Source: Taxillus chinensis
Lineage: Eukaryota > Streptophyta > Magnoliopsida > Santalales > Loranthaceae
DNA length: 64,000 nucleotides
Assembly (NCBI GenBank): GCA_023512835.1
Contig: CM042092.1
Coordinates: forward strand, 41,310,258 to 41,374,257
Direction: 5' to 3'
Of this stretch, positions 1-10,776 are shown one piece after another. The notes under the pieces were generated by a model. The model saw nothing but the letters and a program-made list of their open reading frames with translations, searched no databases and was not told where the DNA came from. Every line of letters begins with the position of its first letter. Position 1 is the first letter of the stretch. A program made the translations under genes and the position numbers.

Positions 1-951
1 TGCACGCTATGTGTTCGATGTTATGCCTGTGAAACTAGGCAAATCAAGTGTTTGATATTATGCCTGTGAGGCCACACATGTTATGTGTTTGATAATATGC
101 CTGTGTGACTATGTACGTTATGTGTTTGAGGTTATGCCTGTGTGGCAGAAATGTATGTTATGTGTTTCATTGTATGACTGTTAGCCTGAGAGGCTGTGGG
201 AATTGTTTGCCTGAAAGGCAGTCAAACTATTTGCCTGAGAGGCGGTCAAACTATTTGCCTGAGAGGCGGTTAAACTATTTGCCTGAGAGGTGGTTAAACA
301 TTTGCCCGAGAGGCAGTTAAACATTTGCCCGAGAGGCGGTTAAACATTTGCCCGAGAGGCGGTTAAACATTTGCCCGAGAGGCGGTTAAATTCTTAGCCT
401 GGAAGGTCAGTGAAATTGGTACTTGTGAGGCCGTGGAGCCAGCCGTGGCCGAGGGCTGTGGTTGCACCCATTTGAGTGGTGTGCTTTACTTCTATTTACT
501 ACTGCCATGACACTGCACTAGTACACGTTCTCATGTAGTGGTTAGGTGCATGGGATGGGTTGGGGAGACTTAATCCCTACTGAGCTATGGTTGCTCACCT
601 CTCCTATTGTGTTCTGTTTTTCTCAGGGACCTATAGTCGTTAGGTGGGAACACTAAGGTGGACAACGATTCTGTTTGTGGTTTTGATTTATGTTATTTGT
701 ATTATTTTTGGGAGACTTTGTACCCCAGGTGGGGAGATATTGTAAAGTGGGTTTTATTGTAATAAAGGCATGTGGATTTGTAAACGTTTGTCCTGATTTG
801 AATTTAATAAATTTATGATTGTCTTTCTGAATATCAGCTGTGTAGTATATGATGTCCTGTGTGAGTATTGTATCCTACCTCCTTCTCTACCGCATGGGTA
901 AAGGGGGAGTCATGAACTGGTTTCCTCGGGTTGGAAATTCGGCGCGTGACA
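1..951 (+). mobile_element. E1: right-hand part of a Gypsy-type LTR
   Basis: The stretch ends in GCGTGACA at 944-951, immediately followed by E2 pol sequence. It therefore looks like the right end of a plus-oriented LTR inserted in E2; the left end is outside the window. The end of the segment (GGTTTCC...GGAAATTC...GTGACA) and the earlier stretch around 583-628 (GAGCTATGG...GCTCACC...CTCAGGG) have counterparts at matching places in the Tekay-type LTRs of E6, so a related Gypsy lineage is likely. An AATAAA lies near 771-776. No primer-binding site follows the right end, so this is a 3' LTR or a solo LTR. No coding capacity is seen. Confidence 0.7.
206..391 (+). repeat. 23/24-bp tandem array in E1 LTR
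   Basis: About eight head-to-tail copies of a unit reading roughly TTTGCCYGAGAGGCGGTTAAAC(TA). The early copies are 24 bp and the later ones 23 bp, which suggests local expansion of two variants. Upstream (1-180) a looser repeat of about 40-45 bp contains ATGCCTGTG and TATGTGTTTGA four or five times. The open frame across the array is repeat translation, not a gene. Confidence 0.85.
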
Positions 952-1580
952 CCACCAGTCTGGCCTTATTTCTGATCACAACACCATCAGCATCAAGTTT
1001 ATTTCTAAAGATCCATTTCACGCTAATGACTTGTTATGATCTGGGCCTGTTGACTAACTCCCATACTTTCTGTCTCTTGAATTGATTGAGCTCTTCTTGC
1101 ATTACATCAATCCAATAGTGATCCTGAACTGCATCATCAATTGCTTTTGGCTCCACTTGTGATAAGAAACACATGTATAGATTCTCATGAAGTGTGGCAG
1201 CCCTTGTTTTGACCCGTGCAGCAGGATCTCTTATTATTAGTTCAGATGGGTGGTCCTTTAAACTTCTCCTTGCCTTTGGAAGGTCTTCTCTTTCTTCATG
1301 ATGAATGCCCAACTGCTCTATGTCAGGTTCTTGGGCTAGTGGAGGTGACAAAGACTGAACAGGTTGAATGTTAAGGTTATGATCTTATGTTGATTTTTGA
1401 TTCTGTAGCAACCGGTTCAGCTCTCTGGTCTTCAGGTTTAGGTGCATCTTCCACTGGTTCAGTTGTTATAGGATTATTTGTGTCTTGGTCTTCTACTATG
1501 ATAGTATCCTGCACTTTATTTACATTTTGGTCTCCTTTCTACATACCATGGTTAGTCTCATCAAAAGAAACATAAATAGA
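952..1580 (-). pseudogene. pol: Copia RT, N-terminal fragment (E2)
   Basis: The reading frame at 1351-1034 shows the linker and start of a Copia reverse transcriptase: FLSQVEPKAIDDAVQDHYW, then MQEELNQFKRQKVWELV. The phrase FLSQVEPK is typical of the SIRE lineage. The frame stops after NRPRS, and shifted sequence continues to 952, where E1 interrupts it before any catalytic residue. The matching E5 stretch is 58330-57830. The fragment cannot encode an active enzyme. Confidence 0.88.
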
Positions 1581-1584
1581 CTCT

Positions 1585-2182
1585 TCAACAGTTTTTAGTC
1601 CTTCTATTAAACACATAATAAGCCTTGCTAGTCATGGAATATCCAACAAGATACCCATCATCTGACTTGGCATCAAACTTATTCAAGTTGTCCTTGCCAT
1701 TGTTCAGAATATAGCAAGTACACCCAAAGATCCTTAGGTGACCAATGTTTGGTCTCCTTCCATTCCATAACTCATAGGGTGTTTTCATGGCTCGTTTGTT
1801 AATTAAAGTTTGGTTTTGTATATAGAAAGCAGTTGCAACGGCTTCAGCCCATAAGGATTTTGGGAAGTAAGCTCCTATCAACATGGTTCTAGCTGCTTCA
1901 ACTAAAGTCCTATTCTTTCTTTCAGCGACTCCATTTTGTTGTGGAGTTCTAGGTGCTGAGAAATTATGTTGAATACCATGTTCAAGACAAAACTCTAGCA
2001 TTTCATAAAATTCAAATTCCTTGCTATAATCGCTTCTAATGCATTTAATAGAGAGACTCTTAACATTAGTTATCCAATTGAAGAGTTCAACAAGATTCTC
2101 AAATATTTCAGTTTTGTTCCTGAGAAACATAACCCATGTATATCTGGTATGGTCATCTACTACTGCAAGGAAGTATCATGCA
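1585..2182 (-). pseudogene. pol: Copia integrase core, N-terminally deleted (E2)
   Basis: The minus frame at 2130-1585 gives the second part of an rve integrase core: IKCIRSDYSKEFEF (second Asp region) and TPQQNGVAERKNRTLVEAAR (catalytic Glu). The SIRE-type C-terminal segment follows (MKTPYELWNGRRPNIGHLR, then FGCTCYILNNGKDNLNKFDA and DDGYLVGYSMTSKAYYVF). The HHCC zinc domain and the first catalytic Asp are missing because of a deletion at about 2185 (see findings). E5 58391-59186 is the fuller counterpart. Confidence 0.92.
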
Positions 2183-2185
2183 CCA

Positions 2186-2717
2186 GAAAACAAATTGGTT
2201 CATTAGATTGAGCATTACCAAAGACCAATTTATAGACATTGCCTTGTCTGTGTCTATTCAGCTTTACCTCTTTAGAGACAGGATCTATAACTGTGCAGGT
2301 GTGTTTAGTGAACAACATTTCATAACCCTTGTCACATAATTGACTTATGCTCAACAGGTTATGTTTGAGACCTTGAACAACAGATACATTCCAATTGAAA
2401 CAACCATTAGAGAGAGTACCCTTACCAACAATCTTACCCTTTTTGTTATCCCCGAATGTGATAGATGAAGCTGCAACCTCCCTTACTTCACTCAACAGAG
2501 AGGCATCATCTGTCATGTGTACAGAACAGGCACAGTCAAGGTACCAGTGGCTAGAATTGATCTTTTGTTCCCGGTGGCTACTTTCAGCTTCATGTACCTG
2601 TTCTTTCACAACAGCAACTAAGTCTTGGGGGCCCAATTGTGCTTGAGCTTTGGGTAAGTGAAGGCTGCAGTTAACACTTTTGGTTTCCAATAAGTCGGAG
2701 ATGATTTGATTTTCCAT
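2186..2717 (-). pseudogene. pol: Copia aspartic protease and start of pre-integrase (E2)
   Basis: The minus frame 2717-2160 contains the protease signature HWYLDCACSVHMTDD, followed by FGDNKKGKIVGKGTL and VVQGLKHNLLSISQLCDKGY. This is the conserved Copia protease to GAG-pre-integrase order. The active-site triad reads D-C-A rather than the usual D-S-G/A, consistent with a single base change in the Ser codon. The frame runs into the integrase deletion junction, where it is joined out of frame. The protease is probably inactive. Confidence 0.9.
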
Positions 2718-3767
2718 GCTAACTTATGTGATCCCTCATTAAATTTGTTAGCAATTTTGTTCTTTGGGCTCTTTGTAGATTCTCCTTCCTTATGGTTACT
2801 CTTGGCAGATTTAGTAGGCACAGAGTTGACATTTTTCTTCACAGGTTTAGTAGTTGTGTTCTTTGATGAGATAACCTGTGTGTGCATGGTTGCTTTCTTC
2901 TTCCTATCTGAGTTATGAGGTTGCAGATTTTCGATGATGTGTAATTGCTTAAGGCTTACCCCTGATTTCGTGGCAATCTCATTCTTAACATGCTCAAGGT
3001 AGAATCTACACCGATAGGAAAGGTATCCAACTTCACAAGAGATGGGGCGCTTAACAGGGATTAGGTTGGACATTTTGTCTCAAGGGTTTGGTTGGAGTGT
3101 TAAGAGGCTTCCTAGGTTCTCTCACATATCCTAGACCGTTCTTAACTCTGCCACCAGGGACAAACTTAGGCTTGGAGGAAACAGCCTTGCTGGATGAGCC
3201 AGTCTCAAATGTAGCAGAAGTCCGCCGGTTTGTCTCCATCAATACTACACCCTTACCCTTGCATTGGGATGTAGAGGATAGGTTGACTAAAGGTTCAGCT
3301 TTCGGTTATATCCGATCAACTACCGCATCACCGTCCTGAGATGCAACAAGTACCCATATCTCTAAGTTCGGGTGTTACAGGTTTGGGTGGACAAGTAACA
3401 GCCATTTGTACCTCCTTTCCAGAATTAAGAAGCGATCGCCAACAGAACAAAGCCGCCAAGACACTTGGTCTACACAGGGTAAGCTCTGGTCCTTGGTTAT
3501 TTGGTCTTCAGAGAAGCCTAGACCTAAGGCTAGACCTTTAACATCTAGAGTGGTCCTAAAGTGAGCCGCAATCTCGGCAGAATTTTGCCACTTTTTACCG
3601 ATTTGTCTTTATTTTTCCGGTTCGCTTTGGTTTCATCTAGTTCCTTTCAAGCTTATCGATGTCTTTATTACCCATTTTCAATTGTCTAGCTTTATCCAAA
3701 AGATCATCGTGTGTGCTTCTCATCTCACTCACTTTAGCTCTTAATCTTCTCTCGGTTCTTTCATAGT
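2618..3767 (-). pseudogene. gag: Gag C-terminal / protease N-terminal spacer (E2)
   Basis: This is low-complexity, Lys/Ser/Thr-rich sequence in several frames (3073-2618, 3242-3051 and beyond). Recognisable pieces are KPFVSRR-like, KNGLGYVREPRKPLNTPTKP and PKNKIANKFNEGSHKLAWK, all shared with E5 59758-60620. Upstream (3540-3767) is coiled-coil-type Gag sequence matching E5 60900-61190. It lies between the zinc-knuckle part of gag (at 36500) and the protease, as in SIRE-type Gag with a long C-terminal extension. E3 interrupts it at 3767. Confidence 0.75.
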
Positions 3768-6700
3768 TGTTGGACCCTAATTTGTCCGGGTTGGACATAT
3801 TTTATCACATTCAATTTTCTTCGATGCCACCTCGTTTGTTGAAATTTTGCGAATGATGAAGTTGTGATCGCCGAGCCGTAAGTGCCCAATTTCAAGAAAT
3901 CATGCGGAAGGCCCTCACTTGCCAAAGAGCCAGTCTTGGGCAATAGAGAATCAAATTCGAGGATCAACGCCATCAACCGCGCTCAATTTTGAGGTCAAAC
4001 GGAGAAGATGTGGTCAAAACAACGTTTGGGCCGCCAGTGGGGGTCAAAACGGTAATTGACCTTCTACACGGCACCTTGGACCAGGTCATGAATCTCACAA
4101 TCTCATTCTACTCGTCATTCGAGAATTTTAACATATATATTGTATATATTTGCTCCCGGGGCCTTTTTCATTAAAATCAAAATAAATACATTTTTCGGTA
4201 ACAAATAATCTCGATACGGGCTTTCCGTAAAAAACGAGATCGTTTTCAAATAAAATTGACACAGGGTCGCTCGTCCTAACTCCTCGAATCCAAAAACATT
4301 TTTTTCGAGATGTTTTGAAGTCCGGGTCGTCCTACCGATTCCGATAACCGAAGAACATCACCAAAAACCCAAAAAAAAAAATAATTTTTCTCGCTTTTAT
4401 TTTCTTTTCCCATCCACCCCAGCCCAGATGTCATCGTACCATGGGCTTACCAATAAAACAAAAAAAACAAATAACAAAAAAAAAGAAACAAAAAAAACAA
4501 CAAAATAAAACGAAAACAAAAACAAGGCGGTCAACTAACCTCGACTTCTCCCCCTCTCGTCCCATCTTCTTCACGTCTCTTTCTTCTTCCCCCGCGCAAC
4601 GACACGGACACGTTTTGGGCGTCGTTGCTGCCCTCTTTCTTCTTCTCTTCTTTCTCTCGCACCTCCCTAAATCGGCTTTCATTCCTGTTTCCTACAACTT
4701 CGCCCGATCCATTACGTGCCTCTCTCTCCTCGCCGAACTCAACCTCCTCATCAACCATGGTCAAGCCCTGGTTCTTCCCTCTCTACCGTGCCCAAGACCA
4801 GGGTTAAAGCCAACCCCGGCCGGATCGCACAACCTGGCCGCCCCAATCAAATCCAAACCCTACACCTCTTATCCTATAAAAGATCCCCAAACCGATGACT
4901 GCACACGGTTCTCCTCCCTTCTTGAACGAGAAATCCAAAAACACACGGGCTAAAACCACACCTTTCCTCTTCCTCTCTTCCTCCACCAAACCCAAAATTG
5001 CCACCCCACAGGATCGAAATTCGTTCAACTGGTCCCCGTGGAGCGTAACCCATCCAAAGATATTCCCCCACCACCATCATCACAAAAACCATTCTCTCGG
5101 GTCAAACTTCCCTTTGTCGGTTGCCGAGGATCATCTACCTTCATCCAAGCTAAAGGACACCGGGTGTCCTTGCGGGAGTCCAAGCGTCTGGGGGAGGTGG
5201 GCGGAGAGACACGGGAGAAGAAATCTTGGCGTGCCACCGCGGTTGGCCGGAGCTCAAGGAAACGAGCAACCATCTAGTGAGCGGAGGAAGGCCACCGCAT
5301 CAACGAAGGGAAATCGTTCCCAAGTGGTGGGTTCTTCTTGCCTATTTTGTGGTGATTTTGCTCATGTTTTTGTGGTATCTTATTATGTTGTATCTAGTCC
5401 GAGTTTTGAACGTGTGATATATTGTTGTTTGTTCTTTGTACTTCTCGTCTCTTTTGTTTCTTTTGGGGTAGTCGCAATGCGTTTTCGTGATGGGTGAGTG
5501 TAAGGTTTCAAAGAAAAAAAAGCGAACAAGAGCAAAGAAAACAACAAACGAAAGGTGTGACTTGTTTGTATTCCAACGCGTGAACACGCAAGTCGAATTG
5601 TGTGAAATGAATGTTGTTTCCATGTATTTGTGTTTCCTATCCGTTCCATGTATCTCGAATGCTATGATCTGGCTTTCAAGACATGTAAGGCTTGGGTCTG
5701 TCTCGCAAAAATGTGGATTGATTTGGTTAAAAAAAACAAAATAAACGTATGATTGCTTTGCTTAGCTTTGATATAAACGTGGGACTATTTTGCTTACTTT
5801 GGTAAAACAAGAAAACAGAAATAAAGAAATGAAAATGAAAAAGTTTGTCCGGTTGTTCCTACTGTTCTCTCTCTTCTGGGTTCTATGTAGTTCACTTTTC
5901 CTGGCTTTGGGTTGTTTTCACCGCTTTTTCAACTTGTTATTTTAGTTTGTTTCTTTTTTTTTTAGTTTGAATGTCCTCAATCCATTTGTCTTCAAAGCTG
6001 GTTGTTTTGGTGTTTAACTGGCTTTGGAAATGATTTCATCCTTGGTTTTTCTTTGCTATAAGATTCATATGCTCCCAAGTTATGTTGATGTTCACCACCT
6101 GGTTTTGTTTGTTTTCTCTTGGTCTAGTCATTTTGGAAACGAAATCTGGTTTTGTTTGGCTTTGTTTTGTTTTGTTTTGTTGTTTCTTTTTTTGTGTCAC
6201 CGGGTTGCTTGATTTATTTTCTCCTTGTCACATGTTCTCGTCTTTGTTTTTTTTGTTCTCTTGCTTGACTAATGGGCTGAACGAGTTCCTGATGCGGAGG
6301 CCTTCTCTTCCTGCCTCCATCAACTTTGTCTCCAGCATGGCAGACTGCATTTTAAATAAAAAGGAAAGGGAGGGGTTTCGGCTTTGTATCATTTATTTTG
6401 GGCCATAGGATGATGTTAAGCCAGGACGTTTGTAATGTTGGGTTATGTAGCCCAATGGCCATGATATTGTAATATAAAAAAAATAAAAAAAACAAAAAAA
6501 TAAAAAAAAACAAAAACAAAAACAAAAAACAAAAAAATGAAAAAAAAACAAAAACAAAAAAAAAAGTAAAAGAGAGAAAAGGGAGAGAAAAAGAATAAGA
6601 AGAAAAGAGTGAGTTTGTTTTTTACTTTGTGGATGACATAATCACACACATCACTTTTGTGTTATCTTCTTGATTCGTTTTTTTAACTCTTTCCTTATTT

Positions 6701-7078
6701 CTTTTTATTTATCCGTCAAATAAACAATAAATAAATAAATAAAAAAAGGGGATGTTCCAAGCAAAAAAAAGTGTTTTCCCAAACAAAAAAAAATGTTTTC
6801 AAAAAAAAAAAGGGTGCTTTCCAAAAAAAACAAAGAAAAAAAAAAAAACAAAACAAAACAAAAACAAAACAAAACCAAACCAAACAAAAAAAAAAACAAA
6901 ACCCTTTCTTAAACTTAAAACCTTTTCTTAAAAACTTTCTCCATTACTTAGAATTTTCAACACTATATATATTTCTTAGGCTTTTGGGATAACTTACGTT
7001 CAATTTTGACCGTGTTTAAAACTTTTTCAACACTTAGATTTTTTTACACGCTCTTCACCTTTTACCCTTAGTGCCATT
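3768..7078 (+). repeat. E3 5' LTR, first part
   Basis: It is collinear with 32379-35615 of the 3' LTR. It begins TGTTGGACCCTAATTTGTCC and is cut at 7078 by E4; the rest follows at 20167-20704. A TATA box is present at 4875, followed by C/T-rich sequence, and T-rich and A-rich low-complexity blocks lie at 6100-6250 and 6470-6900. Apparent ORFs here (for example 4441-4953 and 4895-5497) are not conserved in frame between the two LTR copies and are not genes. CCATT at 7074-7078 is the E4 target duplication. Confidence 0.95.
4875..4880 (+). promoter_or_regulatory. Putative E3 LTR TATA box
   Basis: TATAAA within CTTATCCTATAAAAGATCCC is identically placed in the 3' LTR (33490-33496) and is followed by CA-rich and CT-rich sequence. 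It is a plausible Pol II core promoter for the Ogre transcript. It was called by motif and by conservation between LTRs only. Confidence 0.55.
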
Positions 7079-7396
7079 TGTTGGATCAAACCCAGAATTT
7101 GGATAATGACGTTAAAGCCTTATGTAATTTGATCTGAGATCCTTCGTGTTTATTTGATCATTGCAGAAGGTATGTCTCTAATCCAAAGATGCACTCGTGA
7201 GAGCAAAGCTAAGGACAGGATACATATCCTGATCCGGACAAGAGTTAGTGTCATCAAATACTTGGTAAATAACCAAGTAACGATAAGTGCGGAGTAAGGA
7301 TAAGTGCGGAGTAAGGACGATAAGTGCGGAGTAAGGAAAATAAGTACGGAGTAAGGAAAATAGATGCGGAGTAAGGAATCCGGACTTATTACTCGC

Positions 7397-7710
7397 ACGG
7401 AGTAAGGAACTTACATACGGAGTAAGGAACTTACATACGGAGTAAGGAACTTACACACGGAGTAAGGAACTTACACACGGAGTAAGGAACTTACACACGG
7501 AGTAAGGAACTTACACACGGAGTAAGGAACTTACATACGGAGTAAGGAACTTACACACGGAGTAAGGAACTTACATACGGAGTAAGGAACTTACATACGG
7601 AGTAAGGAACTTACACACGGAGTAAGGAACTTACACACGGAGTAAGGAACTTACATACGGAGTAAGGAACTTACATACGGAGTAAGGAACTTACATGCGG
7701 AGTAAGGAAG
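7397..7710 (+). repeat. 20-bp tandem array in E4 5' LTR
   Basis: About 16 copies of ACGGAGTAAGGAACTTACAY alternate between C and T at the last position. More irregular CGGAGTAAGG-bearing units precede it from about 7280, and scattered ones follow to 7810. The same order of C/T variants recurs in the 3' LTR, as expected for LTRs copied from one template. The array lies in U3, upstream of the TATA box. Confidence 0.95.
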
Positions 7711-8112
7711 CGCCGACACGGACTAAGGATTCTAGTACCGAATAGATACGGAGTAAGCAACCACTGACACGGAGTAAGGTTCCGAGCTTCATTAACTACG
7801 GAGTAAGGAAAATTACACCGGACCAAGAAGACACTCGCTCCAATGAAACCGCATTTAAAGTTATCAGCTCGCGCTGTCCCGATGTAAGACGAATGCATTT
7901 AGAACAAGAAGAATCTTACACGTGGATCATCCGGATATGTGGACACAACCTTAATTGTATCTCGGAACTCACAAAGACACTTATACTCTTCAAATCCAAG
8001 ATCTTGAGCTCCACAATCCGCAGCAGACAAGGCGGATAGATTACCGAGGGATAGTTAGTGCGGAACGCATTCCGAACTTCAAGTTCCAAGGTTGTCTCTT
8101 AGGAATGTTTTG

Positions 8113-8120
8113 TATAAATA
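8113..8120 (+). promoter_or_regulatory. Putative E4 LTR TATA box
   Basis: TATAAATA in TTTTGTATAAATATTTATAC is conserved in the 3' LTR at 19860. It lies about 155 bp before an AATAAA and about 300 bp before the LTR end, which fits a U3/R boundary just downstream. This is a motif-based call. Confidence 0.5.
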
Positions 8121-8418
8121 TTTATACTTATACTTCATGTAAAAAAATGTGAGCTAGAGCGAAGAAGTGCAAAAATATAGAAAAGGCACTTGGCTAGTGT
8201 GTGAATTCAAAGTTGTAAACGAGTGTAAGAGAGTGTTTGCTTCTATTTTGTTGTAATCACTTTGTGATAATAAAACAAAATACTTCCACTATCCTGGTTA
8301 TCTTCCCGGTGATATTATCACTTAAACTAGATAAGTCTTTGTGTCTTGAGAGAAAAGAAAGAGTTCAAATAAGAGCCTATTCACCCCCCCCCCCTTTAGG
8401 CTCCAAGGGACCATCAAG

Positions 8419-8430
8419 TGGTATCGGAGC
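8419..8430 (+). other. E4 primer-binding site (initiator-Met tRNA type)
   Basis: TGGTATCGGAGC lies two bases after the LTR end. It matches the usual complement of plant initiator tRNA-Met (TGGTATCAGAGC) except for one A-to-G difference, inside a CAG trinucleotide. Confidence 0.93.
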
Positions 8431-8478
8431 AAGTTCTACTTCGTTCTAAGTAGAGATCCCACTCTTTCAATCTCAGAA

Positions 8479-9742
8479 ATGGCCGAAGAAAGCGGATGCT
8501 TTTCAACACTCGCCTTAACTCCGGAGGTGCACAGGAGCCCATCCCGAATCGAAGCAACGAGTGGAAAATGTCGATCCACCACAACCTGCTGCTGCCACCG
8601 CTTCTCAACCACGGAGTTCCGGGTTTACTCTAACGAAACCGCCCAAATTCACACCGAGCTTTTCTCCCAAGGGGAAAGCTCGCATGAAGATGTTTATGGT
8701 TTGCCATGATCATCTTATGTGGCCATGTCTTCATCAGGAGATTCCAATTCCGATGACTATCGGAGAACATGGCGTAAGGAGGCCAAAGACCGATGCCGAA
8801 CTTACCAACGATGAAAGAGCCTGGGCAAGGCGCTAGTGAAAAGGCTCGGCTTATGTTACATCGTCCTTGGATTCCGAAGCTTTCACAGACGTCCAGGGCG
8901 CACGACAAAGAAAGTCGTTTGGGACAAACCGACAATCCTCTATGAGGGGAGTCGGTCCCAGATGCAGAATGTGATCCGTACTCTCAACAGAACTTTGAGA
9001 GTTTTAATCATAAACCGGGCGAATCACTTGAAAGCATCTATCGGAGATTCGGCAAGCTCATACTTGAACCGAAGACCGCCAATGAGCATTACTCTCAATC
9101 CCGGATCAATGACAAGTTTTTTCGCTCCTTGCCGGATCGCTACTACTCCAAACAACTCCAGATGCAATCGTACAAAAACGCGCAAGATGTTCCCCTTGAA
9201 GAACTATATGGAGAGCCGCGGACTCACGAAGTCAGGTTTAAGTACTCGACAGAGATGAAAAAATAGCTCGGAAAGAAAAGGGGGTAGCTCTCAAAGCTAC
9301 CGAATGTCTAAACATACTGAGGAATGATGATACGGACGTATCCGACAATTCCGATTCCGACGAGGAGGAGGAGATAGCCCTTCTTGTCAAATCCTTTGAG
9401 CGATTCCTACGGAAAAGCAAAAAAGGGATCGAAGACGCTCATCATCATCGTTCCAACGGAAGGAGCGACCGGAGTCCAGCTTCCCAGGAATGTTTCAACT
9501 GTGGGAAAACTGGTCACCGGGCCAAGGAATGCGGGTCCAAAGCAAAGGTGGCCGAGAAAAGTGACAAGGTAAATTCTCGCCGCTCCACCTCGGATAACAA
9601 GAAGAGCAAGAGAAAGGCGCTCGTGACTAAATACATGAGTGGCTCGGAAGAAGAGGAGGAATCCTCGGATGATGAGCCGACCATTAAGCCGAACGTCCGC
9701 CTCATGGCAAATACCGAGGTACCTTCTATCTCGAGCTCCTGA
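8479..9742 (+). pseudogene. gag: Gag with CCHC zinc knuckle (E4)
   Basis: ATG at 8479 follows the PBS by about 50 bp and opens MAEESGCFSTL. The frame then shifts several times. Around 9030-9240 a UBN2-like Gag segment is recognisable (EPKTANEHYSQSRINDKFFR, then LPDRYYSKQLQMQSYKNAQD). An acidic stretch (about 9320-9400) follows. A single zinc knuckle, CFNCGKTGHRAKEC, lies at 9491-9532 with all four ligands (C-X2-C-X4-H-X4-C). The tail at 9548-9742 is Lys/Ser-rich and then strongly acidic (SGSEEEEESSDDE). Gag packages the RNA in virus-like particles. At least three frame changes separate these blocks. Confidence 0.88.
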
Positions 9743-10776
9743 GTAAATTAGAATCTCTTACTATTGCATGTGATCATGAAAAGAATGAGAGACTAATAAT
9801 AACTCAAATGTACAAAGATATGGAAAGTCGAATAAACGTCTCGAATTTACCATTAATAGACTCGAAAAGGACGTCGCCGACTTCGGGGGAAAGGAAGCTT
9901 GGTATCATGATCTAAGAGCTGAAAATCATCTCTTAAATACCAATCTCTCAGGCCTAAAAGTTATAGTTAAAAGACTCGAAAATGAACTGGAACAGAAAAG
10001 GAAATAAATCGTAAGTGGCTAAAATCCGGGGAAATAGCCTCTACCTTTAGGACCGATCCTGACGACATTCGAGTCAAACCTGGTCTAGGTTCTCAACCAT
10101 CAACCTCCATAGCTAAAGCCACCGAGTGTCCTCCGGATTTCACTCCTAAACTAACCAACTTATATCCTGTTAGTACATCTAAACCGTTGGATGGTTTCAT
10201 TTCAGGTGGCACCATAGTTTATGATCATGGAACCGAGGTCATATCGCACTTCCTGAAGCGGAGCCCCGTAACTAAAGATGAAGGGAAGGCTGCTGCAGTT
10301 AAAGCCAAAACCGTAGCACCCAAAAAGAAAGACAAGGCTAAGGCTGACGCATTTAGGGCCAAGAGCGCGTCACCCAAACGTAATGGATTAGGCCACGTGG
10401 AACAGAGTAGAAAATCAGAAAATCTAAGAGACCTGTATCCCCTGTTTGTACTTCACATTATAGTGTCTGTTCCATCCGTAGGGAAATGGGTCATTATCAC
10501 TATGAATGTTGGAGTCTATCTGATAGCTGGCTTTGTAATCAATTTCAATCAAATAAAGATCAGCTTTTATAAAAGGGGTTCTTCGAGCAAAACAAAATCT
10601 AAATCTAAAAGGAGTGTCTCTCCCAAGAAATCCCAAATAAAAGAAGCAGCTGAAACTAACAAGTTAATGTCAACTTGGAAAGCTAAGAGTCCTAACAAAA
10701 TCAAATCCGTAAATGTTGACAATATTGCTGCACTCTAACCGCCTGAAACAAGTTTGGGCACCAAAAGTGTAAACTG
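9743..10776 (+). pseudogene. gag: Gag C-terminal extension (E4)
   Basis: About 1 kb lies between the zinc-knuckle block and the protease. The first part (to about 10000) reads as charged, coiled-coil-like sequence in broken frames. The open frame 10187-10738 is Lys/Ala/Ser-rich with AKTVAPKKKDKAKADAFRAK and, later, SKTKSKSKRSVSPKK. It resembles in composition the Lys-rich linker of E2 and E5 at the same place. SIRE-type Gags are known to be unusually long. No catalytic motif is visible. Confidence 0.65.

Larger units (their letters stand above)
952..3767 (-). mobile_element. E2 left fragment: SIRE-like Copia, part of pol and gag
   Basis: This minus-strand Copia fragment is collinear with E5 at about 57840-61190 and gives the same order read leftwards: gag C-terminus, protease, integrase, start of RT. 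It breaks off at 952 where E1 begins and at 3767 where E3 begins, and resumes at 36155. The bases ATAGT at 3763-3767 and 36155-36159 are the E3 target-site duplication, which proves that the two E2 fragments were once contiguous. Relative to E5 it lacks about 259 bp of integrase N-terminal sequence. Stops and frameshifts interrupt every domain. Confidence 0.92.
7079..8416 (+). repeat. E4 5' LTR
   Basis: It starts TGTTGGATCAAACCC and ends GGGACCATCA directly before the PBS. It contains a 20-bp tandem array (7397-7710), a TATA box (8113), an AATAAA (8269-8274) and a C homopolymer near the 3' end (about 8384-8395) in the context CTATTCACCCC...CTTTAGG. E2 and E5 share that context at the corresponding LTR end. 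Confidence 0.97.

Noticed and set aside
4441..5744. Overlapping open frames of 60-200 codons on both strands in the E3 5' LTR
   Set aside because: The same stretch in the 3' LTR (33050-34430) has indels that change the frames, and composition follows CT-rich and A-rich low complexity. No domain is recognised.
6443..6899. Phe-rich minus-strand and Lys/Gln-rich plus-strand ORFs
   Set aside because: Translation of poly-A/poly-T low-complexity sequence in the E3 LTR.
7397..7710. Regular short repeats that superficially resemble a CRISPR array
   Set aside because: Units are contiguous 20-mers without unique spacers, lie inside a plant retrotransposon LTR, and recur in its other LTR.
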